DNA of 7,053 nucleotides. Source: Candidatus Nitrosopumilus sp. (lineage in GTDB: Archaea; Thermoproteota; Nitrososphaeria; Nitrososphaerales; Nitrosopumilaceae). The notes beneath the pieces are model-generated. The model had not been told where the DNA came from, did no database searches, and was given only the letters and a program-made list of their open reading frames with translations. The translations under genes were made by a program, and so were the position numbers. The stretch covers positions 1 to 7,053 of the forward strand of contig DRGT01000067.1 of assembly GCA_011055585.1 (NCBI GenBank), given 5' to 3'. The stretch's first letter is position 1; each line of letters opens with the position of its first letter. This document shows, in pieces, positions 1 through 4,736 of this stretch.

Positions 1-387
1 GTTGGCTATACTGGAGGGCATTTAGAAAATCCAACTTATGAGGATGTTTGTACCGATAAAACTGGACATGCAGAAGCGGTCCAGGTTGAATATGATCCTA
101 ATCAAGTTTCATATGATGATTTACTAAAAATTTTCTGGGAAAACCATGATCCTACAACTCCTGATAGACAAGGTCCAGATATTGGAACACAATATAGATC
201 TGCAATATTTTTCCATGATTCAGAACAAGAAAAAACTGCAATCCAATCAAAAGAAAAATTACAAAACTCTAATCAGTTTAGCCGAGATATAGTCACTCAA
301 ATAATTCCTGCAAAAACCTTCCATCGTGCAGAAGAATATCATCAACGTTATTTTGAAAAAAATAATTTATCGTGTTCTAGAAACTAG
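1..387 (+). CDS. msrA: Peptide methionine sulfoxide reductase A, C-terminal part (5' truncated by window edge)
   Basis: This frame is open from the first base to TAG at 385-387 and gives 128 residues; the start lies outside the window. MsrA reduces methionine-S-sulfoxide in proteins and repairs oxidative damage in the cytoplasm. Recognisable family blocks, in order, are [54 protein letters not shown] and, near the end, [12 protein letters not shown]. The catalytic GCFWG cysteine motif would sit just upstream of base 1 and cannot be checked. One cysteine remains close to the C-terminus (NNLSCSRN), where family members carry the resolving cysteine. Compared with E. coli MsrA the tail is short and lacks the second C-terminal cysteine. 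The gene is convergent with a decayed universal stress protein remnant only 3 bases away. Identification is secure; the truncation is due to the window. Confidence 0.96.
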   Translation, partial: VGYTGGHLENPTYEDVCTDKTGHAEAVQVEYDPNQVSYDDLLKIFWENHDPTTPDRQGPDIGTQYRSAIFFHDSEQEKTAIQSKEKLQNSNQFSRDIVTQIIPAKTFHRAEEYHQRYFEKNNLSCSRN

Positions 388-390
388 AAT

Positions 391-538
391 TTATTTTACT
401 AAAAGAACAGGAATGTTTGAAGTATGGACCACGTAATTTGATACACTTCCAAGGAATAATTCTTGAATCGCCCCTCTTCCTCACGAACCCATGACAATTA
501 GATCAAATTTGTCTTTTTTACACCAATAATTAGACGAG
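391..538 (-). pseudogene. Universal stress protein (UspA family) 3' remnant with in-frame stop
   Basis: The reverse strand, read towards TAA at 393-391, encodes roughly NYWCKKDKFDLIVMGS, then a stop, then GRGAIQELFLGSVSNYVVHT and SNIPVLLVK. This is the C-terminal ATP-binding end of a UspA-family protein. The G-x2-G-x9-G-S pattern is intact except that the residue after GS, usually Arg, is a TGA (483-481), one base change from CGA. Upstream of about 538 the frame loses resemblance and soon meets another stop, so the N-terminal two thirds are missing. The remnant lies between msrA and the alpha/beta hydrolase, whose promoter occupies the space where the rest of the gene would be. I infer a decayed gene or fragment left by a deletion. 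A sequencing error could explain the TGA but not the missing 5' part. The upstream boundary is approximate. Confidence 0.85.
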
Positions 539-563
539 TGAGAAAGGCTTAAAAAAGACAAAT
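507..563. repeat. Perfect 14-bp inverted repeat with 29-nt spacer
   Basis: ATTTGTCTTTTTTA at 507-520 is the exact reverse complement of TAAAAAAGACAAAT at 550-563. The 29 bases between the arms do not pair obviously. The left arm is part of the stress-protein remnant (the KKDKF codons on the minus strand); the right arm lies just beyond where recognisable homology ends, upstream of the hydrolase promoter. It could be a long hairpin in RNA from either strand, or the scar of a template switch or inversion that broke the gene. No function can be assigned from sequence. Confidence 0.7.
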
Positions 564-591
564 ACACATCTTGTGAAAATTAACGATAAAA

Positions 592-600
592 CTTATCTAT
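592..600 (+). promoter_or_regulatory. Probable archaeal TATA box of the alpha/beta hydrolase
   Basis: CTTATCTAT lies 24-32 bases upstream of the TTG start at 624. That is the usual place for a TBP site if transcription starts at the first codon. No Shine-Dalgarno sequence precedes the start, consistent with a leaderless mRNA. The match to a TATA consensus is moderate. Confidence 0.45.
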
Positions 601-623
601 GAAATCGATAGGTAGCAAAATAA

Positions 624-1412
624 TTGAATGAGAAATTCATCAATATCGATGAGAATAAAATTCGATATTTAGAGTCGGGTAATTCAGATAATACTCTAGT
701 ACTTATTCATGGATTGGGTGCTTCAGCCAACAGATGGGAATATGTAATTCCTCATTTTGAGAAAAATTATAGAGTAATAGTTCCTGATTTAATTGGATTT
801 GGTTATAGCGATAAACCACTAGTTGATTATACTGCTGATTTTTTTTCAGAATTTTTAAAAAAATTCTTAGAAAAACTTGACATTAAAAATCCTGTGCTTA
901 TCGGTTCATCATTGGGGGGTCAAATTATTGCAGAATATACTTTAAACAACAATAACGCTGTTAAAAAACTAGTACTGATTTCTCCCTCTGGAGTAATGAA
1001 ACATTCCACTCCTGCACTAGATGCATATGTAATGGCAGCACTTTATCCCAATCAAGAGGCAGCAAAGAACGCATTTGAGATGATGTCCGGTTCTTCAAAA
1101 AATATTGATCCAAAAATTGTAGAAGGTTTTGTTAAAAGAATGCGGCTTCCAAACGCAAAGATGGCATTTATGTCCACATTACTCGGTTTGAAAAATTCTC
1201 AAATTCTTACCGAAAAACTTTCTTCAATAACTGTTCCAACAATGGTGGTATGGGGAGAACTGGATCCTGTAATTCCAGTAAAATATGCTGATTCTATTGT
1301 ATCTGTAATCAAGGACTGTAGATTTTATCGAATGGATGGTTGTGGTCACACTCCTTATGTTGATGATCCTGAAACATTCGCGAAAACAGTCATGGAATTT
1401 TTAGGTAAATGA
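624..1412 (+). CDS. Alpha/beta hydrolase, possible PHA- or ester-turnover enzyme
   Basis: This 262-residue protein is a complete small alpha/beta-hydrolase. Strand 3 ends in the oxyanion motif LVLIHGLGASANRW (HG at 29-30). The nucleophile elbow is GSSLGG, with Ser96 inside G-x-S-x-G. Asp214 (GELDPVIP) and His242 (GCGHTPY) complete the triad. A cap region spans roughly residues 125-195. It resembles the MhpC/proline-iminopeptidase-like group of esterases and C-C hydrolases; there is no signal peptide or lipid-binding domain, so it should be cytoplasmic. The start is TTG: TAA at 621-623 is immediately upstream in frame, and the nearby ATG at 628 is in another frame and stops quickly. The phasin operon starts 44 bases downstream on the same strand, and no clear terminator separates them. 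From position alone I infer a possible role in hydrolysing PHA, its oligomers or an acyl-CoA; the substrate cannot be read from sequence. Confidence 0.9.
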   Translation: MNEKFINIDENKIRYLESGNSDNTLVLIHGLGASANRWEYVIPHFEKNYRVIVPDLIGFGYSDKPLVDYTADFFSEFLKKFLEKLDIKNPVLIGSSLGGQIIAEYTLNNNNAVKKLVLISPSGVMKHSTPALDAYVMAALYPNQEAAKNAFEMMSGSSKNIDPKIVEGFVKRMRLPNAKMAFMSTLLGLKNSQILTEKLSSITVPTMVVWGELDPVIPVKYADSIVSVIKDCRFYRMDGCGHTPYVDDPETFAKTVMEFLGK

Positions 1413-1425
1413 GCCAATAAGAGGA

Positions 1426-1433
1426 TTTATATA
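1426..1433 (+). promoter_or_regulatory. TATA box of the phasin operon
   Basis: TTTATATA sits 24-31 bases upstream of ATG 1457 and is the best TATA match in the window. The spacing predicts transcription starting at or within a base or two of the ATG, giving a leaderless mRNA; no ribosome binding site is seen before this ATG. The strong box fits an abundant granule-coat product. Confidence 0.8.
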
Positions 1434-1456
1434 CCTACTATATCCACCCATTACCT

Positions 1457-1882
1457 ATGAGTGGTAATCAATACCAATACAACCCAAGTGAGATGTTTAA
1501 GGAATGGATTAGAAAGAGCGGCAAGGCTCAAACTGAATTCATTAAAAATTTTGGAATGTTCATGGGAAACCAAACATCACCGGAATTTGATCCACTTCAA
1601 GCACTAAAAGGTGTCACTGACAAGGCTGCTGAAACTCAAACTAACATTATGAAAAATTTCGCATCTATGCAATCAAAAAGCATGGATACAATGTTTAGCC
1701 TTGGACAATTAATCCCCAATTTCATGAATTGGGGAGCTTACAAAACATCCGTTGGAAGCAACGGAAGAATTTCGATTCCAGAGGCAGAAAGAACTGCACT
1801 CGGATTAAAGGAAGGAGACTTGGTTCAAGTCATTATTCTCCCTCTTGAAAAAAAATCAAAAAATAGGGAGGTGAAAAAATGA
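1457..1882 (+). CDS. Phasin-like protein fused to a SpoVT/AbrB-type domain
   Basis: The 141 residues fall in two parts. Residues about 8-90 are helical and amphipathic (MFKEWIRKSGKAQTEFIKNF, then a Gln/Met/Lys-rich stretch and FSLGQLIPNFMNWGAY), in the style of phasins and PhaE-type granule proteins. Residues about 95-130 are a swapped-hairpin SpoVT/AbrB-like domain (TSVGSNGRISIPEAERTALGLKEGDLVQV), followed by a basic tail (EKKSKNREVKK). Haloarchaeal PHA loci are known to encode an AbrB-type regulator (PhaR) beside a phasin; here both features occur in one chain. I infer a granule-associated protein that may also bind DNA or oligomerise through the AbrB fold. It is the first gene of an operon and its TGA overlaps the next ATG (ATGA at 1879-1882). 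The domain call is good. Whether it regulates, coats granules, or both is not shown by sequence. Confidence 0.82.
   Translation: MSGNQYQYNPSEMFKEWIRKSGKAQTEFIKNFGMFMGNQTSPEFDPLQALKGVTDKAAETQTNIMKNFASMQSKSMDTMFSLGQLIPNFMNWGAYKTSVGSNGRISIPEAERTALGLKEGDLVQVIILPLEKKSKNREVKK
1866..1874 (+). promoter_or_regulatory. Shine-Dalgarno site for the second phasin gene
   Basis: GGGAGGTGA, close to a full anti-16S match, lies inside the end of the upstream gene. GGAGG ends 7 bases before ATG 1879. It fixes this start and indicates ribosome-binding-site-driven translation of the second operon gene, unlike the leaderless first gene. Confidence 0.85.
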
Positions 1883-2304
1883 GTACAACAGAGAAAACAA
1901 CCAATACAAAAGATGTCTATGGCGTATCACAACAAAACGTAGATAAATACTTTGAAGGAATTAAACAGCAAGTTCCACGTTATCATCAATCAGTTACAAA
2001 CGTTCAGCAAGAATACCTAGATGCATGTGAAAACATAATTAACTCTTCAATCACACTACAGAAAGAGTTTGCAAGAAAAGCAGGTGTTACAACTAACGTT
2101 CCAGAGGCTGCACTAAGAGCTATTAGAGATACAACTGAAGAAATCGTAAAAGCTTCAACAATACAAAATCAAATAGCACTAGCAACAATTGATGCAACAC
2201 AGCAAAACATCAAGACATTCAACGATAACGCCAAAGCATTTGCAGATCTAAACAAGAACATATTACAATCTTGGATTTCTGCATTTACACAAAGAAATAA
2301 CTAG
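1879..2304 (+). CDS. Phasin-family granule protein
   Basis: A 141-residue, almost wholly helical, soluble protein without signal peptide or membrane segment. The first 20 residues are polar and probably disordered. They are followed by long amphipathic helices rich in Gln, Asn, Thr and Ala (VDKYFEGIKQQVPRYHQSVT, NVQQEYLDACENII, ALRAIRDTTEEIVKASTIQN, AFADLNKNILQSWISAF). This composition, the length and the DLNKNILQSW-type ending are typical of phasins, which coat PHA granules and control their number and size. The single cysteine is Cys50. The start is set by the strong Shine-Dalgarno site and the 4-base overlap with the preceding gene. The gene faces phaC across a T-rich gap of 48 bases. Phasins diverge fast, so the call leans on context as well as sequence; another helical coiled protein cannot be excluded. 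Confidence 0.78.
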   Translation: MSTTEKTTNTKDVYGVSQQNVDKYFEGIKQQVPRYHQSVTNVQQEYLDACENIINSSITLQKEFARKAGVTTNVPEAALRAIRDTTEEIVKASTIQNQIALATIDATQQNIKTFNDNAKAFADLNKNILQSWISAFTQRNN

Positions 2305-2333
2305 ATTATTTCTAGACTATTTCTAAATCTTTT
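2301..2333 (+). repeat. Three imperfect tandem copies of an 11-bp unit
   Basis: CTAGATTATTT (2301-2311), CTAGACTATTT (2312-2322, one mismatch) and CTAAATCTTTT (2323-2333, degenerate) run head to tail from the phasin stop codon into the T-tract. Probably slippage in an AT-rich terminator region. No function is implied. Confidence 0.6.
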
Positions 2334-2354
2334 TCTTTTTTTTATTTTTTTTTT
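2330..2354 (+). terminator. Poly-T terminator of the phasin operon
   Basis: The run is T5-C-T8-A-T10, directly after the phasin gene and reaching into the phaC stop codon (2355-2353). Archaeal RNA polymerase terminates at such U-tracts without a hairpin. It serves the plus-strand operon. The facing phaEC transcript would have to stop inside or beyond the end of the phasin gene. Confidence 0.8.
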
Positions 2355-3423
2355 AAGAATGCTCTTTTAGCCACTGACCAAGCTCAGGTAAAACTTTTTT
2401 CTGAGATAAAGAGCTTGCAATCATTCCAACATGCCCTGTTGGATATATTCTCAAAGTTTTATCTTCACTTCCAACAGAATAATGTAGTGGCATACTGCAT
2501 TCTGGTGAAACAAGGTGATCACCAACTGCAACTTGAGTATATAATGGCATTTTGATGTTTTTTAATAAAACACGTTTTCCGCCAACATACATCTTGTCCT
2601 GAATTAGAAGATTTTCTTGGTAAATGTCTTTAATCCACTGACGGAAAAGCTCACCAGGAATTGGAGGTGTATCATTGAGCCATTTTTCTACACGCATAAA
2701 ATTATCTACATAACTTTCATTATCGATGTTTTTGAAAAACTTCACATATTTTTCCACTCCCTGCTCAAATGGCTTTAGAACAGAAAAGCAATAGTACATG
2801 AATTCAGGAGGCATATTTCCTATTGTATCAACCATTTTATCAACATCGATATTCTTTGCTAGATTACTTATTACAGTTGTATCACGCCAGCCATCAATTA
2901 CAGGAGCAGTAGCAACAAAGTTTTTGATATTTTCTGGATGAAATGATGCGTAAACGGCGGATAAAGTACCACCTGTACAATAACCTTGCAATGAAACTTG
3001 ATCGACATTTGTTTCATCTTTTACAAATTCTATACAGTTATCCAAATACCCATTTACATAATCATCAAAATCCAAGTACTTGTCAATGTTTGATGGTGTT
3101 CCCCAATCAATCATGTACACATCTAATCCTTGTTCCAAAAGATTTTTCACCCAACTTTTTTTTGGATGAATATCTAAAATATGATATCTGTTGATAACTG
3201 CATAAGCAATAATATAAGGTGTATGAATTTGTTTTTCAGTCATTGGTTTGTAATGCAGTAATCTCACTTTGTCTTCTTCATAAACAACATCATAAGGAGT
3301 AGTCTCTAATTGAATTTCATCTTGCGCTGGTACTAATTTTGGAGCTTTTTGTATATTATTACTAAATCTTATAATCTCTTCTACAATTTTTGGATCAATT
3401 TTTGTCTCACCAAACGTTGCCAT
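2353..3423 (-). CDS. phaC: Class III polyhydroxyalkanoate synthase, catalytic subunit PhaC
   Basis: The protein polymerises (R)-3-hydroxyacyl-CoA into PHA at the granule surface. Its 356 residues match the usual length of class III PhaC (about 355). The alpha/beta-hydrolase core carries the synthase-specific box GYCTGG with Cys149 as nucleophile. Asp302 (VAVGDHLVSP) and His331 (YPTGHVGM) complete the triad, at the same residue numbers as I recall for Allochromatium vinosum PhaC (C149, D302, H331). Other family landmarks are MIDWGTPSNIDKYLDFDDYV, TAPVIDGW and VEKWLNDTPPIPGELFRQW. A Thr follows the nucleophile, where many bacterial class III enzymes have Gln. The ATG lies within the end of phaE (17-base overlap) and has its own Shine-Dalgarno site. 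The pairing with phaE establishes class III or the similar archaeal class. Monomer supply must come from genes elsewhere. Confidence 0.97.
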   Translation of the reverse strand: MATFGETKIDPKIVEEIIRFSNNIQKAPKLVPAQDEIQLETTPYDVVYEEDKVRLLHYKPMTEKQIHTPYIIAYAVINRYHILDIHPKKSWVKNLLEQGLDVYMIDWGTPSNIDKYLDFDDYVNGYLDNCIEFVKDETNVDQVSLQGYCTGGTLSAVYASFHPENIKNFVATAPVIDGWRDTTVISNLAKNIDVDKMVDTIGNMPPEFMYYCFSVLKPFEQGVEKYVKFFKNIDNESYVDNFMRVEKWLNDTPPIPGELFRQWIKDIYQENLLIQDKMYVGGKRVLLKNIKMPLYTQVAVGDHLVSPECSMPLHYSVGSEDKTLRIYPTGHVGMIASSLSQKKVLPELGQWLKEHS

Positions 3424-4003
3424 CGTCAGTCTCCTTCTTTGGTTTAGTTTTTACTCTTGCTTCTGATTCAAGTTTTGAAATTCGTTTTCGAAGTGCATGA
3501 GTTTCTTTGTATATCTCATCAATTTCTTGTTTGTTTGGTAGATTAGCTGATTGTAACATTACATTCATGATGTTATTCCAATGCTTTGTTAATTCTAACT
3601 CCTTTGCAACAAGTTTTCCATAATTTTCTCCAAATCTTTTGGAATCAAATAATTCAGTAAAGTCATTATCAAAAATATCTATCCAAACTCGTTTGTAAGC
3701 TTCAAACTGTTCTGGGTCATTTGGAATTTCAGGAGCTTTGAAAGTTACTTTTTTCTGTGCCTCATTCCAAGTATCTGTCAGCTGTTTATAATATTCCCTC
3801 ATGCTGTTGTTAAACTCAACTAAATCTTCATTGGAATCAATTAGCTCTTTTGAAATTTTCTTTGCATTTTCTGCAAAATTTCTCATTGGTCCAACTGATG
3901 CAAGTGCTTGTGGTTTGCTGGACATTAAATGAATTAGGTCGGTCCAGAACAATGAAAGATGTTTGTAATATTCAGTAGTGTCTTGTGTTGACTCAGATTT
4001 CAT
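3407..4003 (-). CDS. phaE: PHA synthase subunit PhaE
   Basis: A 198-residue helical, acidic-then-basic protein with no membrane segment. The diagnostic part is the C-terminal block at about 155-179, LPNKQEIDEIYKETHALRKR followed by ISKLE, which matches the conserved PhaE ending that binds and activates PhaC. A Lys/Arg-rich tail follows (VKTKPKKETDDGNVW). The N-terminal 150 residues are helical and poorly conserved, with aromatic patches (EYYKHLSLFW, FEAYKRVWIDIFDNDF). It is shorter than bacterial PhaE (about 300 residues or more) and close to the compact haloarchaeal form. It is the first gene of the phaEC operon, probably leaderless from a TATA element 24-31 bases upstream. Its stop lies 17 bases inside phaC, suggesting translational coupling of the subunits. 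Confidence 0.93.
   Translation of the reverse strand: MKSESTQDTTEYYKHLSLFWTDLIHLMSSKPQALASVGPMRNFAENAKKISKELIDSNEDLVEFNNSMREYYKQLTDTWNEAQKKVTFKAPEIPNDPEQFEAYKRVWIDIFDNDFTELFDSKRFGENYGKLVAKELELTKHWNNIMNVMLQSANLPNKQEIDEIYKETHALRKRISKLESEARVKTKPKKETDDGNVW
3431..3436 (-). promoter_or_regulatory. Shine-Dalgarno site for phaC
   Basis: Read on the minus strand, AAGGAG occupies 3436 to 3431, with 7 bases before the phaC ATG (3423-3421). It lies inside phaE and supports this internal start for the second gene of the operon. Confidence 0.8.
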
Positions 4004-4026
4004 AGTAGCATAGTAGAAGAGATCGC

Positions 4027-4034
4027 AATAAATA
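4027..4034. promoter_or_regulatory. Single TATA-like element shared by divergent phaE and DUF6659-like genes
   Basis: AATAAATA (TATTTATT on the minus strand) is centred at 4030.5, exactly midway between the A of the phaE ATG (4003) and the A of the plus-strand ATG (4058). It is therefore 24-31 bases from both starts, the normal TBP distance for leaderless archaeal transcripts in either direction. The 54-base gap holds no better candidate for either gene and no ribosome binding sites. GATC occurs on both sides (4021-4024 and 4036-4039). Shared use is an inference from geometry. Confidence 0.6.
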
Positions 4035-4057
4035 GGATCACTTGTAGAGTTTAACCC

Positions 4058-4450
4058 ATGGTCAACCTAAGCGATCTAGAAAAAATTTGTCAACAAATCG
4101 TGAAATTAGACCCAAAAATGAGGTCAGCGCGAATTATCAACAATAGAGGTCATCTTGTAGCTGGTGGAATGAGAGAAGGCCTTGAAGCTCTTGAAGAATT
4201 CAAACACGATGAGATGATGTTCATGGAGCTTGCACTTCGAGTTAGAATGCGACACGACTTTGATAAAGAGTTAGGCAAAGTACATTTTTCAATGTCATAT
4301 AGAGATAAAGTGATCATAATGAGTTTCCCGTTAGATAATGACGACGTTTTGCTAACATCTGGGGAACGTGAAATTGATTTTAAAAAAATTCCATTTAAGA
4401 TTCTTGAAATAATAAAAGATCTTCGTGCATCTCAAATAAGCACCTTTTAG
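4058..4450 (+). CDS. Small conserved archaeal protein, DUF6659-like
   Basis: A soluble 130-residue protein. Its pattern resembles a family common in ammonia-oxidising archaea that I recall as DUF6659: a helical start (LEKICQQIVKLDPKMRSARI), then NNRGHLVAGGMREGLEALEE, DEMMFMELALRVRMRHDFDKELG, a strand block (KVHFSMSYRDKVIIMSFPLDNDDVLLTS) and a C-terminal helix (KILEIIKDLRASQI). The alternation of strands and helices suggests a roadblock/longin-like fold, which is inference. No catalytic motif, signal peptide or membrane segment is visible. It is divergent from phaE and appears to share its promoter element, so co-expression with PHA synthase is possible. ATG 4058 is chosen because it starts the conserved pattern and sits at leaderless distance from the TATA element. 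The biochemical role is unknown; the exact family label is from memory. Confidence 0.75.
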   Translation: MVNLSDLEKICQQIVKLDPKMRSARIINNRGHLVAGGMREGLEALEEFKHDEMMFMELALRVRMRHDFDKELGKVHFSMSYRDKVIIMSFPLDNDDVLLTSGEREIDFKKIPFKILEIIKDLRASQISTF

Positions 4451-4457
4451 CTAAAAG
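4444..4457. repeat. 14-bp perfect palindrome at the 3' end of the DUF6659-like gene
   Basis: CTTTTAGCTAAAAG is its own reverse complement and spans the TAG stop at 4448-4450. It lies between two convergent genes. With no loop it is a poor hairpin; it may be a chance AT-rich palindrome or contribute to termination in both directions. Confidence 0.4.
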
Positions 4458-4487
4458 AAAATGGAATCAGATAATGTAATCCAAATC

Positions 4488-4631
4488 TCAAGATTGTTCT
4501 GAAACAAATTGTTTGGGATCATTTTCAAAGGCCCATCTACAACTTGCACAACAAAAATGGAATTTTCTTCCTTCATATTCTACAAAATCATTTTTTTCGT
4601 TCACTTCCATTCCACAAACTGGATCTTTCAT
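4488..4631 (-). CDS. Small YHS-domain (metal-binding type) protein
   Basis: A complete 47-residue gene, ATG at 4631-4629 to TGA at 4490-4488. The sequence begins MKDPVCGMEV and continues with YEGRKFHFCCASCRWAFENDP, then KQFVSEQS. This is the YHS pattern: DPVCGM, then Y-x-G-x-x-F-x-F-C, a spaced second cysteine and a C-terminal F-x-x-DPxxF. Cysteines are Cys6, Cys27, Cys28 and Cys31. YHS/TRASH-like modules are thought to bind heavy metals such as copper, often in metal sensors, chaperones or copper ATPases; here the module stands alone. It is convergent with the DUF6659-like gene (37 bases between stops) and divergent from the membrane protein gene. No clear Shine-Dalgarno site is seen, and a weak TATA-like stretch lies at leaderless distance. 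The domain call is firm; the metal and partner are unknown. Confidence 0.88.
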   Translation of the reverse strand: MKDPVCGMEVNEKNDFVEYEGRKFHFCCASCRWAFENDPKQFVSEQS

Positions 4632-4653
4632 AAGGGAAACTAGAATTTGACTC

Positions 4654-4659
4654 TAATAA
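4654..4659 (-). promoter_or_regulatory. Weak TATA-like element upstream of the YHS gene
   Basis: Minus-strand TTATTA lies 23-28 bases before the YHS gene ATG (4631), consistent with a leaderless transcript. The region is AT-rich, so chance occurrence is likely. Confidence 0.3.
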
Positions 4660-4705
4660 CTCTTCAAATTCATTGAATTGCTTAAAAAACAATAATCTTG
4701 TAGAA

Positions 4706-4713
4706 TTAATTAT
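4706..4713 (+). promoter_or_regulatory. TATA-like element of the membrane protein gene
   Basis: TTAATTAT lies 24-31 bases upstream of ATG 4737, and no Shine-Dalgarno site precedes the start. This fits a leaderless transcript. The background is AT-rich, so confidence is moderate. Confidence 0.45.
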
Positions 4714-4736
4714 GATCCTATTATCAATTTTTTAGC

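Noticed and set aside
521..549. Spacer of the 14-bp inverted repeat as an invertible switch
   Set aside because: Flipping the spacer in mind does not restore the stress-protein frame (a TGA appears), and no recombinase gene or site is seen.
628..672. ATG at 628 as start of the hydrolase
   Set aside because: It is in a different frame and runs into TAG shortly after; the conserved hydrolase N-terminus reads in the TTG 624 frame.
2943..3194. Open frame of 83 codons on the plus strand
   Set aside because: It lies wholly antisense to the catalytic core of phaC and its translation is a low-complexity mix of His/Leu/Asn with no family pattern.
4000..4011. Tiny upstream frame ATG-CTA-CTA-TGA overlapping the phaE ATG
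   Set aside because: If the phaE mRNA is leaderless as the TATA position suggests, this ATG is not transcribed; nothing else supports it.
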